DNA of 64,000 nucleotides from Erigeron canadensis (lineage: Eukaryota > Streptophyta > Magnoliopsida > Asterales > Asteraceae), in contig NC_057764.1 in assembly GCF_010389155.1 (NCBI RefSeq), positions 36,774,275 to 36,838,274 of the forward strand. Reading direction: 5' to 3'. Under the pieces are notes generated by a model. It was not told the DNA's origin, searched no databases, and saw only the letters and a program-made list of their open reading frames with translations. Below, one piece after another: positions 35,901-46,380 of this stretch. The translations under genes and the position numbers were made by a program. Position 1 is the stretch's first letter, and every line of letters begins with the position of its first letter.

Positions 35901-35959
35901 GAGAGTAGAAAAAGAAACAACAATAGACAACGTTGGCTAACTTTAAAACCCATTTTCAT
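32907..35959 (-). CDS. Trichome birefringence-like (TBL) polysaccharide O-acetyltransferase, copy 2
   Basis: Same family and same intron phases as its neighbour. Exons: 35685-35959, 34928-35105, 34292-34467, 33301-33465 and 32907-33204, giving 363 residues. The N-terminal hydrophobic stretch [18 protein letters not shown] is an anchor or signal. The PMR5 N domain has [23 protein letters not shown] and CSLSR. The GDS box is [13 protein letters not shown], the DXXH box [14 protein letters not shown], and the end is YNILML. The exon 3 donor is CC|GTATGT, giving [10 protein letters not shown]. The introns are longer than in copy 1; the one at 33466-34291 hosts a Stowaway MITE and a TA microsatellite, and intron 1 has a tandem repeat. 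Exon sequences have diverged clearly from copy 1, so the duplication is not recent. Confidence 0.9.
33605..33749. repeat. TA-microsatellite-flanked segment in TBL intron
   Basis: A ~120-base block between (TA)n runs at about 33607-33628 and 33736-33749. It contains GACCAACTAAAAAAAG and ACACATGTGTAAG. Flanking TA arrays are typical of elements that insert into TA microsatellites, but no inverted ends were found. Confidence 0.35.
33750..34005. mobile_element. Stowaway-type MITE, copy 1
   Basis: The left end is CTCCTTCCATTCCACC; the right end reversed is CCCTCCGTCCCATTGGC. TA is duplicated on both sides (33748-33749, 34006-34007). The interior contains AAAGTCTTGATTTGTTAACT, TATAACTTTTGATGAA and TATAACACAAACAAATAT, shared with two further copies in this window. 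256 bp, non-coding. Confidence 0.85.
35450..35645. repeat. Imperfect tandem repeat in first intron of TBL copy 2
   Basis: Three imperfect units share TTTTAAAGACATATAG and CGTATAGTTATAACTATTTT; two of them also share GTAATCAAATTTAACATAAA. Unit length is about 60-70 bases. Purely intronic. Confidence 0.75.
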
Positions 35960-35967
35960 TATATATC

Positions 35968-35971
<4 letters not shown>

Positions 35972-35998
<27 letters not shown>
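35972..35998. repeat. (GA)n microsatellite in 5' UTR of TBL copy 2
   Basis: Thirteen or so GA units lie just upstream of the start codon; on the transcript this is a CU-rich leader. GA/CT repeats near transcription starts are common plant promoter elements. Confidence 0.9.
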
Positions 35999-36046
35999 TG
36001 CTAGCTCTTTGTATTTTTGCCAACGAATATGATGGAGGTAGCTAGG

Positions 36047-36054
36047 TATTTATA
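36047..36054 (-). promoter_or_regulatory. TATA box of TBL copy 2
   Basis: The coding strand reads CCCTATAAATACC about 90 bases upstream of the ATG, a near-ideal plant TATA box. It places the transcription start around 36015-36020 and the GA/CT repeat in the 5' UTR. Confidence 0.7.
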
Positions 36055-36759
36055 GGGTAGTGTTTACACATATTTGTAATTCTTTGTATTGTATAAACTT
36101 TTAAAGACACTTGCATTTATCATATATCTAATTGATTTTATTGCCTTGTACATTTATTCATTGTATCCTTTATGGTTTCTTCACACCGCATAACTTGGAT
36201 GGAGATTTTAATTTTAGGTTATTTAATTAGGAGGATTAATTACTTCTCATTATTAAATAAAAAAAATAAGATCCGCCACGCCTAAGCAAGTTTTTAACAC
36301 TAGTAGGCCTGGTATAGTGATTTATGATTTCTGAAAGTTGAGGACCTGAAATTTTGTTTACCCTAAACTTTTTTACCCTAAATTAGGTTGAAGCATAATA
36401 TTTTTGGTTATTGGTGCCTAGTATTAAAAACATATATATAAATTTATGTAGAAAAACTTGGTAGTGAGTGGGGTGGTGACCCAGAGCCTCCTAGTTATTT
36501 CAATCCGCCATTGGTGAGAAAACGTATTCTAAGATTGTCTGAGAAGCACTCTTTACCACCATTTATTTTTTCTTCTCCCTCATAACAACTTGTCATGGCA
36601 TGACTACTAGCAAGACTGAACCTCCATTCCATACTATACCCGAGCTATATTAAGAAACATCCCCGATCGAGCTCGTTGTCTACATTCTTACCGGCCATAT
36701 TCATAATTGGCAACCATGGACCCCTCAAGCTTATCCTTTGCCAAGTCACCCAAAATTTA

Positions 36760-37022
36760 CACTCTCTTCGTCCCATTAAAAGTGTTCAATTTTAAATTTT
36801 CAAAGTCTTTCTTTTATAAATTTGATCTTAATTATACGAGTATTTGTTTGTGTTATATAATACTTGATAAAAATCATATGAATTGATTAAGTTATAGCTA
36901 TATTTCTATTCATATAACTTTCATCGAATATTATATAACACAATTAAAAATATCTAAGATCAAATTAATGAAACAAAGACTTTAAATATTCGAAATAAAA
37001 CACATATAAGGGACTGAGGGAG
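36760..37022. mobile_element. Stowaway-type MITE, copy 2
   Basis: The left end is CACTCTCTTCGTCCCATT; the right end reversed is CTCCCTCAGTCCCTTAT. TA flanks both sides (36758-36759, 37023-37024). Interior motifs TTTGTGTTATATAATA and TATAACTTTCATCGAA and the closing AAAGACTTTAAATATTCGAA match copy 1. 263 bp. Confidence 0.85.
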
Positions 37023-37713
37023 TATCATATTAACAAATGCATTTGCTACCTTTTTGACATAAAAATAAAATTCATTAATGCTATCAGTGTCGGCTTAAAC
37101 TTTTTAGTGACTTTAAACGAATTAATTTTGGAGGCCTGGTTCAATAAGAATTTAAAATACAAATTTAAGTATGCAAAGAATTGAATTAAAAAAAAAAACT
37201 CAAAGTTATTTTGTTGAGCTATATTAAATCACTAAAAGTCTTACTATAATGAATTATAGAATAATACTAGCCTAAAGTACAAACAATATGCTTATTATAT
37301 AAAACTTTGAGGCCCTAAATATTTGATGGCCCAAAACAATAACTTAGCCCTATAAAACTATTGAGCCACCCAAAAATGCTACATATAAAACAACAATAAT
37401 ATAATATAACCAGTTGCTTAAAGTAAAAAAAAAAAAAAATTCAATAAAATGCAATCTAAATAGTAACAAAAATTCCATTAAAGACTAATCTAATTATCTG
37501 TACAAATAAATAAGATGATATGTAAATACTTACCAATGAATAAGATGAACATCTATTAAAAAGTTTCTTTAAAAATAAAACTTGTTCATAAATTTCACAA
37601 AAAATAAATAAATTCATACATACACATTGTCACATAATTGTAAAATCTATCTCACGAAAATCTGTAAGGTTATTGTGAAAGAACATCACCTTTATAGACT
37701 TCATTACGACTAA

Positions 37714-38216
37714 GGGGTGTTTGGTAGGGTCACTTTCTTAGTTTGGTAGCATTTAAGAGTGAAAACAAAACAAATGAATAAAAATCCAAACAAATGAATA
37801 AAAATCCATTTTTTAGGGGTGTTTGGTATGATGGAATGGAAAGAGGAGAAAGAGAATGGGAAAGACTTCCCTTGTTTGTTTACGACGAAGAAAGAGAATG
37901 AGAAAGGAGAAGAAGGAATCAATTTCATTCTCTCCTTGTAGAGAATGTGTGAGAATAGAAAAAAAAAAAAAAATTTTTGAAAATGTTATATGTAATAAAT
38001 GTATTATTATTTAAAATTTTATTTTTTATATATATATTAATTCTCTGTGTGTACCAAACAATGGAATCCATTCTCTTTCCAAATACTCATTCTCTTTCTT
38101 ACTATTTCCATTCTCTATGATTCTTTCCTACCAAGCACCCCTAAGTTTATTCTCATTCACATCATTTCCATTCTTAATTGTCATTCCATTCTTCACAATT
38201 CACTTGTACCAAACCC
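37714..38216. mobile_element. Nested MITEs with GGGGTGTTTGGTA ends (PIF/Harbinger-like)
   Basis: The outer pair TAA|GGGGTGTTTGGTA (37711 on) and TACCAAACCC|TAA (to 38219) has a TAA on both sides, as in PIF/Harbinger Tourist-type MITEs. An inner pair GGGGTGTTTGGTATGATGG (37816) and TTCCTACCAAGCACCCC (to 38141) sits inside, with purine-rich GAAAGAGAATG arms matched by CATTCTCTTTC. Assignment to the superfamily is an inference from the three-base duplication. Confidence 0.6.
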
Positions 38217-38473
38217 TAAAACACTACAATTTAACTTATAAGAAGCAACACAGAATTATCATTATTTTATAGTTAATTGTAAAATTGGTTTATGTGGTTT
38301 GTATATCTTTGCAATGGGGTTCCTTTTTAACTTTTTTTTTTATAAAGGTGTCCCAATTTTGACTATTTTTCTCAAATTTGATCCTTTTTGACCGATCGGT
38401 TACTAATTGGGCCTTAGGCTTACAAGTTACAACAAGGCGTTTGATAAACCCAAAATTTACCAAAAAAGCAACC

Positions 38474-41400
38474 ATGTTTACCTATACCGCAACATTGAAG
38501 GCCTCAGTCACATTATTCAAATGCTCAAAACATACTCGCTTACACGCAATGGCTGCGCCACCAACAACCACCCTCTCCTCCGGCGCCCTCTCCATTGACA
38601 CGTCTTCCCCAACAGGAAACTTCATCAATGAAACAAGACCCACCTCCATTAGCCTACAAGAATGGCAGGCCTGGGGTACGAATTCCCCAATACCAAAACA
38701 AGTGGCAAAAATTGTTGATGAAATGATTCTCTTGGAGAAAGAAAGTGATGCCCAGATGAAATTTGGAGGCCTTGGTGGTAAACTCAAGGTCTCAACCCTC
38801 TTCTTTTTCTTTTCTTTTTTTTTTTTTAATTTTTCAAAGAAAAGTTTTGATTTTTATAAATATTGGTTTAGTTTTGATTGATGGGTAGTCATTTAATCTT
38901 ATCTTAGAAACAATATTTATAAAAATCAAAGTAAAGTTTTGATTTTTTTTATAAATATTAGTTTGGTTTTGATTGATGGGTAGTCATTTAATCTTATCTT
39001 AGAAACAATATTTATAAAAATCAAAGTAAAATTTTGATTTTTTATAAATATTAGTTTGGTTTTGATTGATGGGTAGTCATTTAATCTTATCATTAGAAAC
39101 AATATTTATAAAAATCAAGGTAAAGTTTTGATTTTTATAAATATTAGTTTAGTAGTTACTTTGATTACAATTCTCTGATTATATTGGTCAATATTATCTG
39201 ATTTGGAGAAACAATTGTTGCACTGAAACTATAATGTAAAATTAAATTTATGTCATACGCCTTAGATTGTATTTGGATGTGCATGTTGAAATCGACAATG
39301 CAATATTCAAGAATCAGGATACGATATTCAGGTGTACAGAGGGCTGGCTGTATAGATAACTAATACGATAATAATGTAGTTAGATGTTCGACAACTTTCG
39401 AATTCAGAAGAATAGATGACTAATCAATAGAGGCCTTTTTGCGAAACAATAAAAGAACGTTAGGGTGAAATTCCATTAAATAATGTTACAAGAAAGTGCA
39501 TGTAACTTTATTTTATCCTGATAATAAAGTGGGTCCAAGACTAATGGTTCATTAGTGACGCATTGGGATATTGTAAGGGATTAGTGGTTGGTTAGTCGTT
39601 GGTTAGTGGTTGGAGAGGGTTTCTGATGTGGCGCTGACAAGGACTGGTTATTGATGAATGATGAATGGGGCACTGTGAGGGCTTTAAAAAGTTTGCTGCA
39701 GTTGGTACGAAGTTGATTATTCAAAACCAATCATTTGACCCTAATTCAACGGATAATCAAGTCACAACAGTTAAATACCCCATTTCATAACTCACATCTA
39801 AGTACTTACTTACTTTACATAAATTTTCATTGTTATTCACTTATTCTTCACAAACCTATTGCAATTTCATATCTATAACTATACTAGTATTCAGGGGGAC
39901 TTTAGGACGCAAGAAGAGAAGAAGCACAGATCAAAGTATAGGGCTTTAGATGATTCGGAACAAAAGCTCCAGTTTTTTTCATCTAGACAAATAGCATGCC
40001 GTTTACTTGGAAGCCGAGGTTATCTGTGCCAAAAGGTATGACATGCCATTTTCCGGTTTCTAACACTAGGTAGTTGATTAGACAAATATGTTTTCTGACA
40101 ATCTACATGTTTAAATCTTGCTTTCCTTCTTTCTTGACTGACAGCAATTCCACTGCGGCAAAAATATGTTAATACAACAATACTGTTTGTAATATAATTT
40201 CACACAATTATGGTTTTCAGATATTAATTTATATTTTCACAGTGTTGGCTTCCTCTTGAAGATTGCATGTGTTCAAGCGTTGTTCCTTCCTCTCTTTGGC
40301 ATCGGATTCGGTTTTGGCTATATATGCACCCTAAGGTATATAAACATTGGACTAGAGATGGTAAGATGGGTGGGTTGGGTAACGGATAAAATTTGGGTTA
40401 TTCATTGGTATGGCTTGGGTTGACACGAGACACTCACTTGCTTTTCATTCCAAAAAGTAACTATTCTAATTGAAATATATGATTACTAAAACCATATTAT
40501 CTAATAATCTGATCTTTTAAATAATGTTTTGGAAGGTCCTATGTCTGAAAAGCATTAAGCAAATCTTATGGATTCTATACGTTTTACTCATTAGCGATAA
40601 AACATAACCTGTCAATGTATTCATATGTTAATGTGTTAAAACTGTCACCATTACTATTGACCATTCTCGTCACTAGTGTTTTAGTCAATTGACATTATAT
40701 TCTTTTATGTAGGATTTTTTGAGGCAAAACAACACGGGGAAGTTATTATGGCAAGTATTTGGAATTGATGCAGCCACATTATGCATATTTGGCATTGTTG
40801 AACATGAAGAAATTATGTGGAAGGCGTTGATGCATTCAGGTTGGTCCTATCTGATGTTACTGTATGCTCCATCATATCAAAAGGCAACCGTTATCCTTCT
40901 TCAAAAACTTTTATGCTAAATATACCCATTTCCATGATAATCGCTAAAGATAATCTTTATTACGAGTATCTTTTTGAATATCATTATAGATCTATTGATG
41001 CTCTTGACTTGGTTCACAAAATACCTTAATTTCATCTTAATTACAGTGTCAGTTTATGCACTTGAAAAAATTATTCAAACATTTTGAACTTACATATTGC
41101 TCGTTATTGTTGTTACACATAAGTCGGTGCTATTGGTCTTAGAGTATTTAAGCTATTTTAATGGGATTGAACTTTTGACGTGTTATGAAACATTTTCAGG
41201 GAGAAACAATATTTGGTGCCTTTATCCAAATAAGAATGCACCTACACAGTCTGTAGAGGATAGCTTTGCTGAATTTAAGTTAAATAATCTTCTCTCAGAA
41301 TCATGCCAGGTACTTTGCTTTCATCTTTTTGGTTCAGTGCTGTAGCTTTTTGGTCAATTGGAGTCTAATTTCACAGGCGTCTTAACTATCCACAAGCAAC

Positions 41401-42383
41401 TAAGCTTCCTATTGTCATATGTTAACCGAGGTGGTGCTTGATTATTTCTATAGTGCGATGCGAGTGAAACCTTGAACTTTATCTTGATTGATGGTACATG
41501 GAGCAATTCGGCAGCAATGTTTAGGCGTTTGAAGGTAAAAACTAAAAAGACTGCTATTTGCTTACAGCATTTATCGTCATTCTTGATTGATAGGTTATTC
41601 TCTTTTCCTCCATATCAAATAGGCAAGACTCATTATCACTTTTGTTTAAAATGACTTTTGTTTATAACGGAAAATTAGTGCGACTGATAATTATTCATTC
41701 ATCTTTTTTATACCATATCTTGTCAAGCATATGCTATATTCAGCGGTTTGAGGAAGTAATAATTTCTTATATTTGCAGGAGCGAGCAGATTTAGTGTGGG
41801 GAGAGGATTTACCTTGTATATCACTCACCACAGGTGCATCGGCAATGCATAAACTCCGGTAAGACCTGTTTCAGTTACAGGTGACAAGTTTGACCCGTGG
41901 ACATTTCACTGCTCAATTTGGGTCAAACGGAAAAAAATAAACATATAAAAGGCGAAAAGGGAAAAGTTTTGAAAGTTTTTCAAATGTGTATATTCATATG
42001 AAACCAAAAAATGTGACTTAAACCCATATGCACTCATTACCGGATCTTCCCATTTTGCCATATATCCAGTTTCCATCTTTGAATACCTTCAATAAGCCCA
42101 CTAGCTTGGTGCAATAGTGTGCGCCATTGTTAGCCTAACTTGGGATATTTTATATGTGGGCAGGCCTCAACCGTCATGGGACCGAACGTGTACAGCAGCA
42201 GCTGCCATTGGGCTACTAGACGAGCTACATCTTGTTTCTCAATTTAACTCATTAGGGTTGGAAAAACAGGCAGAAGCAGTTGAGAATAGTGTCGATGTGT
42301 TATTGGCCTCCCTCACCGCTCGAAGGGTTCGTATGGGTCGTTCTATCACTCGTACACAAAGACACCATAATGATTTCTGTTAG
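38474..42383 (+). CDS. DTW-domain tRNA-uridine aminocarboxypropyltransferase
   Basis: The DTW family installs the acp group on uridine in tRNA, using S-adenosylmethionine. Eight exons: 38474-38788, 39895-40035, 40243-40335, 40713-40839, 41200-41309, 41454-41534, 41779-41858 and 42164-42383. All are in frame, giving 388 residues. After a variable leader, QEWQAWGTNSPIP and MKFGGLGGKLKGDFRTQEEKK precede a Cys cluster RGYLCQKCWLPLEDCMCSSV, a likely zinc site. WLYMHPKDFLRQNNTGKLLW follows. The signature DGTWSNSAAM (DxTW) is in exon 6, and RPQPSWDRTCTAAAAIGLLDEL in exon 8. It agrees with Arabidopsis At2g41750-type proteins. The start is uncertain: in-frame Met codons at 38378, 38474 and 38549 exist. 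38474 was chosen because it opens a hydroxylated, basic leader that could target an organelle. The end of the CDS is tandemly duplicated just downstream. Confidence 0.9.
38841..39150. repeat. Tandem array of ~93-bp foldback units in DTW intron 1
   Basis: Three full units and a partial fourth start at 38841, 38933, 39028 and 39122. Each begins TTTTGATTTTTATAAATATT, contains GATGGGTAGTCATTTAATC, and ends AATATTTATAAAAATCAAA, which is the reverse complement of its own beginning. So each unit can fold into a ~19-bp stem, and neighbouring units can pair with each other. Confidence 0.9.
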
Positions 42384-42566
42384 GATCTTGTTGCAGTTTC
42401 ATTTTTGCATAAACACGAGTTACTGACTAATTAGTGCCTCTTTACAAAGAAATCATTTTTGCGTACACAGACACCATAATGATTTCTGTTAGCATCTTGT
42501 TGCAATTTCATTTTTGCGTAAACACGAGTTATGACTAATTAGTGCCTCTTTATAAAGAAATCATTG
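42352..42566. repeat. 111-bp tandem duplication covering the DTW stop codon
   Basis: CGTACACAAAGACACCATAA at 42352 recurs as CGTACACAGACACCATAA at 42463. The two copies stay aligned through TGATTTCTGTTAG, TTTCATTTTTGC, AAACACGAGTTA, GACTAATTAGTGCCTCTTTA and AAAGAAATCATT. Copy one holds the last ~10 codons and stop of the DTW gene; copy two is now 3' UTR or flank. Confidence 0.9.
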
Positions 42567-42690
42567 CAATTAAGATGAGCTTTTATCTATCCACCCAACC
42601 TTCGGAGTTTCACCCTTATCCCGTATGTCTTCAGTCCTTTAACTTTGTGTGATTAACTGTAATGAATTTTTTTCTAACTATTGTTTAATA

Positions 42691-42810
42691 CTAGTGAAAG
42701 TACTCGCCCGTTGTGACGGTACCTCTTAAAAATTCAATTTGTGGCGGTACCAGCCCGTTGTGACGGTACCTCTTAAAAATTCAATTTGTGGCGGTACCAG
42801 CCCGTTGTGG
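42691..42810 (-). mobile_element. Helitron-like 3' end with 47-bp tandem repeats
   Basis: Reversed, the end reads CCGTCACAACGG (a short hairpin), then GCGAGTACTTTCACTAGT, the layout of a Helitron 3' terminus (hairpin, ~10 bases, CTAGT). Two full 47-base copies of CCCGTTGTGACGGTACC..GTGGCGGTACCAG lie at 42707-42753 and 42754-42800, with a third partial copy after. The other end is not defined. Confidence 0.45.
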
Positions 42811-43539
42811 CTGCAATTTGTGTCAATTTGATTTTGATTTCAAACGTTGTAGCTGATATGGTGGTCGGAAGTGGGTTGTAACACCGGTTGTGCGCTATGT
42901 AGCCATTTAGACCTATTATTAAGGGCCACTACTTTGACAATATTTAAAAACAAAACCAAAACATGCACATGACTACGTGAAACTTATTATTTATTTTTTT
43001 TAAAATTAACTTTTATTTACACATCTTCAAATCGACAGGTGAAAATATTACAAGCAATACAAGATTACAATATATCAAATAAGTACGTGAGACTTATTCC
43101 TAAAACAACTTTATATGAACTTTGAGCTCAACTGCTCAAGCAGTTAATCATTCTTTATCAGTATACCAACTAAATATTCGGAACGAAAAATGTTTCCAAA
43201 CCACTACCATTTAAGATAAGTGAAATATATATCAATATATTTAGGATAATAATAAATCAATTTAATTTGTATGCCTAATAATAAACCTAATTATAGGATG
43301 ATTACAAGTGAAGAAATCAGAGAGCAAGATTATAAGATAAAATTAGTAGAATCCATATGTCAAATTTCTAAGGTTTTAGGTTGATTTTTAGACATATGAG
43401 GTAAGTTGATTAATCATTTTTCATAAATCTATCTATTTTTTTCTATACAACTGTCTCTAACTTTTTTTAGACATAAATTAGATTTGAAAGTTGTATTATT
43501 TCCGCTGTCATGCAAAGAATCAATGTTTCTAAATTTCTC

Positions 43540-43850
43540 CGTATATATCTATACTTCTATACTACTATATAAAAACTATAAGTCCATGTTGAAAGTTTAC
43601 AAAATGGGACATGCGAATTGACCAAAATTCCCTTGATGAATTAAATCGCCATCAACAATTAATTAATATTAAATTACACCATTAGTACATTATATTATAA
43701 AATATCTCTACTAAACCACTTTAAATCAAATACCTTTACCTACATCAGTTAATGCCGCCACCACCATCACAATCCGTCTCCGCCATCACACCACCGTCAT
43801 CGCTGGCTCGCCGCCGCATTGCGCGGGTACCATGCTCATATGGTTTAATA
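43540..43850 (-). mobile_element. Non-autonomous element, GGTACCCGCG..ATGCG family, copy B (reversed)
   Basis: Ends GCCGCATTGCGCGGGTACCA on the plus strand, the reverse of the starts of the copies near 7340 and 52500. Inside, ACCATCACAATCCG and CACCACCGTCATCG reverse to the GGTGTCGGTGATGG motif shared by the family. No coding capacity. Confidence 0.45.
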
Positions 43851-44022
43851 ACTATATTAACACGATTAATGAACTAAAACTTGTATCGTATTTAGTCGCG
43901 GTTGTTTAATAGGTTAGTAGTGTTATATGCATATTACAATGGTTCAAAACTGCATAGCAAAACGAAAAAGATACGTTAATATAACCACCAAATTATTAAC
44001 CTCAAGTAAAACTTCTTGGTAA

Positions 44023-44982
44023 TCAACACATTGCGAGTACAGAAGGTTTAGGTAAAGGATGATCCGTCGTTGTCTTATGATCAATATTAGATTGTGTAGT
44101 AACAACCATAAATATAACTTCAAGTACGACGCTTGCAAGAGCGAAAGAAGCACCGGCCCCAAAAACACCAGGTTTCACAACGTTGCATTCATAATAATTT
44201 TCAAGATCTTCTTGATAGATTATTTTGTGGCCTTGATTTATGATCATCACCAAACCAACAATGTATAATATCAATGCAACAAAGGATGCCAACCTACATA
44301 TATATATATATAAACACTTGTTAGTTAGTCGAACACCTAGCTTGTTTCCATGTGTTTAAACATATAATTAGTCAATTAGATATGGGATTTATTAGCTCAA
44401 CTGGAAACCATCAAAATCATTTATTTAATTTCAAAGGTCATTTTTTTTTATTCATAAATGACCATTGATACAACAAAAAAAATTAACATTTTAATTAATT
44501 TGAAACTTAGTTATGTCAAGGCTCAAGTAGATTATGATAGTAAAAAAAGAACAACACTTTAATTAATTACCATGACAAACGACGAGAGAGTAGAACCAAT
44601 GAAGACGATGGGCTTCGAAAACCAGGGCAATAAACACGAAAACCCAAAAGTGTTACAACTGCGAAAATTGCAAGGGTCTTTGCACCCCAATGGCTTGGAT
44701 ATACGCATCCTCTTTCATATACTTGAGCCTCAGCTAGCTACATGTTACCTCCATATGTATATGTCATAAAAAATGGAGTATTGTATATGCATGTACTAAT
44801 TAATATTCGGAAGCTAGCTAGGTAATTGAGAAAATTAGTGAATGACTTATATACGATTTTACCTGGACCTTTGTAATTTCCGCAGCAAAACCAAGAACAG
44901 CTGATACGAAGCCTGCAGTGGCTGTAACGGCGACAAGTTTAACCCTCGAACTACGTTCCTTATGTTCATTATCCGTGCTCAT
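44023..44982 (-). CDS. DUF1218 (DESIGUAL/VCC-like) membrane protein, copy 1
   Basis: Plant-specific four-helix membrane protein. Three exons: 44863-44982, 44571-44728 and 44023-44293 (phases 0 and 2), giving 182 residues. Helix 1 is KLVAVTATAGFVSAVLGFAAE in exon 1. An extracytoplasmic loop with GCVYPSHWGAK follows, then helix 2 (LAIFAVVTLLGF), helix 3 (WLASFVALILYIVGLVMI) and helix 4 (GVFGAGASFALASVVLEVIFMVV). The pair VYERGCVYPS and ECNVVKPGVFGAGASFALAS is typical of DUF1218. Arabidopsis relatives (VCC, DESIGUAL) act in leaf-margin and vein patterning, but that role is not shown here. The codon opening exon 3 is TTG, so MASF is not a start. A TATA-like run lies at 45047-45056. Confidence 0.85.
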
Positions 44983-46371
44983 AATGATAGAAACCGCGAG
45001 CTTTCACAAGTTATGAATGAAGGTTTGCATTTCATTTGTGCTTGTAAATATATACATGTATTTCATCAAAGGATATGATGTATGTTTTTGTCCCTTTTTA
45101 TGTGGATTCTAGTCATTAATAATCATGTATTCTTGAGCAACTATGCAAGGTATAGATATAGCCATATAGGACATGCAGAATATGTTTTCTTGTTATTTTC
45201 TTGAAGTAGGCATAAGATGTCTTGATATGAAAACAGAAGTTACTTTCTTCACAATTGTATTCATATAATGATCGATCATACCTTAGATATTGTAGGTTGC
45301 ATGCTGTTTTTTTTCTTTCTATTTGTCCCTTTAATTAAATACATGTATTAAAGTTAAAGAACCAAATAGGACTTGGGCTAAGCGGTATAAAGTAACATGT
45401 TAGAGAATCTGGCGTAATATAAAATCATCCATATATCATATCATCTATTACTATTTTATCAGTTTTAACTGGATCAGAACTTTTTTTAACTTTTTACTTT
45501 TATGAATTACACAAACTCTTTATATAAAACGATTTTAGTCAAAAGATGCACGTATCCAGCCATCCAGGTAGGCAGGTAGCTAGTTCTGAGCCCAAACAGA
45601 GCCCGCTCTGGGTTGTTCAAAATGGCCGGGCCGCCGCCGGGGTCAAATAAAGCATTGTCCAGGTAATGAAGCGCGGCAATTTTGGGCCTAGGTCAAAATA
45701 AAGCAAACAATCCCTATATGCATTTTGTATTTTTGTTTGCTCTTGAAAATGTTTCACTCACAAGATCATCCATACATTTATTTAATTTACCCTTTAGTTT
45801 TAATATTTTCACAGAAAAACAATGAAGGTTTACTCCTAAATTAAAAATGGTATGTACCTCAAGTGGGTAAGATAAATGTATAGATTTGACTAACAAAGTG
45901 CCATAATCACTATTAAAAAAAAACATTTCTTATTCTAAATGAGCATTTATTTTGGACCGATAGATTATTAATATGAAACATTGTGTAACTTATAACAGAA
46001 TAACATCACCAACTAATTCGATTTTAGAAATATCTCATATTCTTACTCTTACACATGTAAATGAAAAATTTATCAATAATATCTTTATCTTTACTCTTTT
46101 ATAAAACATTTTGGGTTTTATTTGTGATATGTTTTAAAAAATTAAGCATATTTTTTAACCTAAAAAGCCTCTTTCAGCATATTTATGGTTTCCAAAATGC
46201 TCCTCCACACACTACAACACTAAATTACCATATCTACCCTTATAACATATTGTCACTCTTAAAACAAAATTTCGCCGCAACGCGCGTGTGTTATTCTCGT
46301 ACCTTATAAAGAGAAATTGAATTTAAGACTTTAAGCACTTTTTACAATATCCCTAAATTTTCCTTAACCCT
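44983..46371. other. Intergenic upstream of DUF1218 copy 1
   Basis: Promoter side of the first DUF1218 gene: TATATATTTAC on the coding strand at 45047-45056, about 70 bases from the ATG, is a plausible TATA box. Further up, a GC-rich patch at 45590-45690 (GGGCCGCCGCCGGGG) stands out. At 46265-46300 CGCCGCAACGCGCG resembles a Helitron-type hairpin. No gene. Confidence 0.4.
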
Positions 46372-46380
46372 AAAATAAGT

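Larger units (their letters stand above)
36055..38473. other. Intergenic between divergent TBL and DTW genes
   Basis: About 2.4 kb separating a minus-strand and a plus-strand gene, so both promoters lie here. It holds a Stowaway MITE (36760-37022) and a nested MITE pair (37714-38216). No gene found. Confidence 0.45.
42567..44022. other. Intergenic with Helitron-like ends
   Basis: Contains a 47-bp tandem repeat at 42707-42810 and a reversed copy of the GGTACCCGCG-ATGCG repeat family ending near 43850. No gene found. The part adjoining 44022 should be the 3' flank of the first DUF1218 gene. Confidence 0.4.

Noticed and set aside
38378..38473. Upstream in-frame extension of the DTW protein (Met at 38378)
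   Set aside because: The added 32 residues lie in what looks like repeat-derived leader DNA and resemble no family member; kept only as an alternative start.
38482..38787. 101-codon open frame on the minus strand opposite DTW exon 1
   Set aside because: Antisense shadow of a well-supported exon; no family pattern, and it depends on the reverse of conserved DTW codons.
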